Shown here piece after piece: positions 14,118 through 15,636 of a stretch of DNA of 15,636 nt. Under the pieces are notes generated by a model. That model made no database searches, was not told where the DNA came from, and saw only the letters and a list, made by a program, of their open reading frames with translations. The stretch's first letter is position 1. Each line of letters begins with the position of its first letter. This stretch comes from UBA509 sp038729325. Lineage in GTDB: Archaea > Thermoplasmatota > Thermoplasmata > Thermoplasmatales > Thermoplasmataceae. Made by a program: the position numbers and the translations under genes. Location: assembly GCA_038729325.1 (NCBI GenBank), contig JAVYSG010000030.1, forward strand, positions 1 through 15,636, given 5' to 3'.

Positions 14118-14244
14118 GTTGCCAGAAACAGACCCATCAGAAAATGTGCTGCGTGAATATTTTCGTGACTATTACAGAAACTGGAATGCCGATCTTATCG
14201 ACATAGTATCTGCACGGGAGATCGGCTTCATCCCTTTTTTCGGC
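14118..14244. repeat. First copy of a 127-bp duplication (primase 5' end, artefact)
   Basis: These 127 bases are identical to 14345-14471, with only 100 N between. They encode the first residues of the primase (TTG at 14119 through FIPFFG). The true gene is continuous, so its genuine upstream region is the sequence before 14118, not the N run. Confidence 0.95.
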
Positions 14245-14344
14245 NNNNNNNNNNNNNNNNNNNNNNNNNNNNNNNNNNNNNNNNNNNNNNNNNNNNNNNN
14301 NNNNNNNNNNNNNNNNNNNNNNNNNNNNNNNNNNNNNNNNNNNN
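14245..14344. other. Artificial assembly gap (100 N)
   Basis: Exactly 100 N lie between two identical 127-bp copies, as at 4944-5043. The real sequence most likely continues directly from 14244 to 14472. Confidence 0.92.
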
Positions 14345-14345
14345 G

Positions 14346-15503
14346 TTGCCAGAAACAGACCCATCAGAAAATGTGCTGCGTGAATATTTTCGTGACTATT
14401 ACAGAAACTGGAATGCCGATCTTATCGACATAGTATCTGCACGGGAGATCGGCTTCATCCCTTTTTTCGGCACAATGGTAAGACACAGGGCAGTACTGAA
14501 CCTCAGTGCCCTTACGGACATGATGAAACGCATAGTTCCTCGCCACACCTATTACTCTACTGCATATTACAGGAAGCCTGAGGAAAAAGTAATGAAGGAT
14601 AAGGAATGGCTGGGTGCCGAGCTCATATTTGATCTGGACGCCGACCATATTCCGGGTGCGGAAAAGATGAGTTACATGGAAATTCTGTCCGAGGTGAAGA
14701 AGCACACGCGTCGCCTTATTTTCAGGTTCCTGATGGATGATCTGGGATTTCAGGAAAAGGACCTAAAGATTTTCTTTTCCGGGGGAAGAGGGTATCATGT
14801 ACATGTGGTTGAGGATTCTATTTACCCTCTTGGTTCCGATTCCCGCCGGGAGATCGCGAATTATATACGGGGCGAGGGTTTCAGTACATACGACATACGC
14901 AGATCGATGCAGGAAGCATCAGCAGTAATGGGAGGTTGGAAATCAGATGTGGACAGGCTCTTTGTTGAATTTTTGGCCGGCGTCGCCGATGAATCCGACA
15001 GCCAGTTGCTGTCCGGCGTTCTTGGAAACAGGAGAACTGCTGAGGCATACATCAGAAATCTTTCCAAACAGATCAACTCAGGTAAATCTCTGAAGAAGCG
15101 TGATCTGTTTCTGAAACCGGGAAGCGAGAAGTACAGGCATATGGATGCAAACGATGAGAAGATACTCACGCACATCATCGGCGAGGCCAGGGCCAGAAAC
15201 GCCTGTGAAATAGACGAACCGGTAACAACTGACGTGCACAGGCTTATCAGGACTCCCGGCAGCCTTCATGGGAAGACGGGATTCATTGTTAAGCATATAC
15301 CTGTGGATGATTTCGATAGATTTGATCCGCTCCGCGATGCTGCATATCCCGGTTTCAACGTAAAATCAGCAAAAGTTGAGGTTTTGCGTCCTCTCAGAAT
15401 AAGCATTGCGGGTGAGGATTTTAATCTGGAACCCGGTCAGACTGAGCTTCCAGGGGCAACAGCTGTATTTGTAGTTGCCTCACGTTTTGGTAAATTTTTA
15501 TAA
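14346..15503 (+). CDS. priS: DNA primase small (catalytic) subunit PriS
   Basis: This 385-residue archaeal/eukaryotic-type primase catalytic subunit makes RNA or DNA primers at replication forks together with PriL, which is not in the window. The FRDYYRNW start, the metal-binding pair Asp96/Asp98 in LIFDLDADH, the nucleotide-binding SGGRGYHVHV (145-154), and the DEPVTTDVHRLIRTPGSLHG block (Asp290 and Asp296) are all intact. I see no cysteines between the catalytic pair and SGGRGYH, where many archaeal PriS proteins carry a zinc knuckle. The start is a TTG, equivalent to 14119 in the true sequence. An in-frame ATG at 14080 before the gap would add 13 residues but would place the TATA-like box inside the gene. 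Part of the sequence is duplicated across an assembly gap. Confidence 0.93.
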   Translation: MPETDPSENVLREYFRDYYRNWNADLIDIVSAREIGFIPFFGTMVRHRAVLNLSALTDMMKRIVPRHTYYSTAYYRKPEEKVMKDKEWLGAELIFDLDADHIPGAEKMSYMEILSEVKKHTRRLIFRFLMDDLGFQEKDLKIFFSGGRGYHVHVVEDSIYPLGSDSRREIANYIRGEGFSTYDIRRSMQEASAVMGGWKSDVDRLFVEFLAGVADESDSQLLSGVLGNRRTAEAYIRNLSKQINSGKSLKKRDLFLKPGSEKYRHMDANDEKILTHIIGEARARNACEIDEPVTTDVHRLIRTPGSLHGKTGFIVKHIPVDDFDRFDPLRDAAYPGFNVKSAKVEVLRPLRISIAGEDFNLEPGQTELPGATAVFVVASRFGKFL

Positions 15504-15531
15504 TTATTAACTTAGAATAACTATCATAAAG

Positions 15532-15563
15532 TTAATATATCGTGGATACATAAACATAAGGTG
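15532..15563 (+). promoter_or_regulatory. Rubrerythrin promoter and ribosome binding site
   Basis: TTAATATAT at 15532-15540 is centred about 33 nt before the ATG at 15569. AAGGTG at 15558-15563 is a reasonable Shine-Dalgarno sequence. The preceding T5 run at 15494-15498 within the primase 3' end may help end the primase message. Confidence 0.45.
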
Positions 15564-15568
15564 TTAAA

Positions 15569-15636
15569 ATGGAACTGAAAAACAGTAAGACGCTGGAAAA
15601 TCTGAAAGCCGGTTTTGCCGGTGAGAGTCAGGCCAA
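15569..15636 (+). CDS. rbr: Rubrerythrin, N-terminal fragment cut by the window edge
   Basis: Only the first 22 codons are visible. They read MELKNSKTLENLKAGFAGESQ and so on, which matches the start of rubrerythrins, including the FAGESQA segment containing the first di-iron ligand glutamate. Rubrerythrin is a cytoplasmic di-iron/rubredoxin-type peroxidase that reduces hydrogen peroxide. The remainder, including any rubredoxin domain, lies beyond the window. The start is supported by a Shine-Dalgarno sequence and a TATA-like box. Confidence 0.85.
   Translation, partial: MELKNSKTLENLKAGFAGESQA

Noticed and set aside
1..15636. CRISPR array, tRNA or transposon
   Set aside because: I saw no regularly spaced direct repeats, no T-arm/anticodon pattern and no transposase-like protein; the only long repeats are the two 127-bp gap-flanking copies.

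Overview
The window reads as a scaffold from an archaeon of the Thermoplasmata, probably an acidophilic Thermoplasmatales relative. The evidence is an Alba chromatin protein, an archaeal small primase subunit (PriS), an Lrp-type regulator, an archaeal four-subunit 2-oxoacid:ferredoxin oxidoreductase, a methionine synthase split into two genes, a large secreted acid-type (sedolisin, S53) protease with about forty N-glycosylation sequons, and AT-rich TATA-like boxes about 25-30 nt before many start codons. Genus-level placement is inference.

Layout, left to right. 94-1209: FAD-dependent L-2-hydroxyglutarate oxidase-like protein. 1249-1348: a 100-N gap of unknown true size. 1422-1823: Lrp/AsnC regulator. 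1889-2158: Alba. 2278-3261: trans-polyprenyl diphosphate synthase whose residues before the first Asp-rich motif suggest a long-chain (quinone side-chain) enzyme. 3371-4924: ALDH7-like aldehyde dehydrogenase. 5152-5677: about 530 nt with no convincing gene; it has its own TATA-like box, a hairpin followed by a U tract, and several further hairpins, and it leads into the methionine synthase pair. 5678-6586 and 6588-7625: separate N- and C-terminal halves of MetE, one nucleotide apart. 7744-10653: tightly overlapped gamma-delta-alpha-beta operon for pyruvate (or related 2-oxoacid):ferredoxin oxidoreductase. 10650-14066, minus strand: 1138-residue membrane-anchored sedolisin whose stop overlaps the porB stop. 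14346-15503: PriS, divergent from the sedolisin. 15569-end: start of a rubrerythrin gene.

The genes form several functional blocks rather than one system. They cover central acetyl-CoA metabolism (POR), methionine synthesis (split MetE), quinone or lipid isoprenoids, chromatin and replication (Alba, PriS), extracellular protein digestion (sedolisin) and oxidative stress (rubrerythrin). LhgO, ALDH7 and the Lrp regulator could share a lysine/glutarate-type catabolic role, but only proximity suggests it.

Two of the three 100-N gaps (4944-5043 and 14245-14344) are flanked by identical 127-bp sequences. They are almost certainly unmerged contig overlaps, so the second ALDH tail and the extra primase N-terminus are not real genes. 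I found no CRISPR array, tRNA, rRNA or insertion sequence. The most interesting items are the hairpin-rich metE leader, the palindromic TATA box shared by sedolisin and primase, the sedolisin with both calcium-site aspartates replaced, and the primase without zinc-knuckle cysteines.
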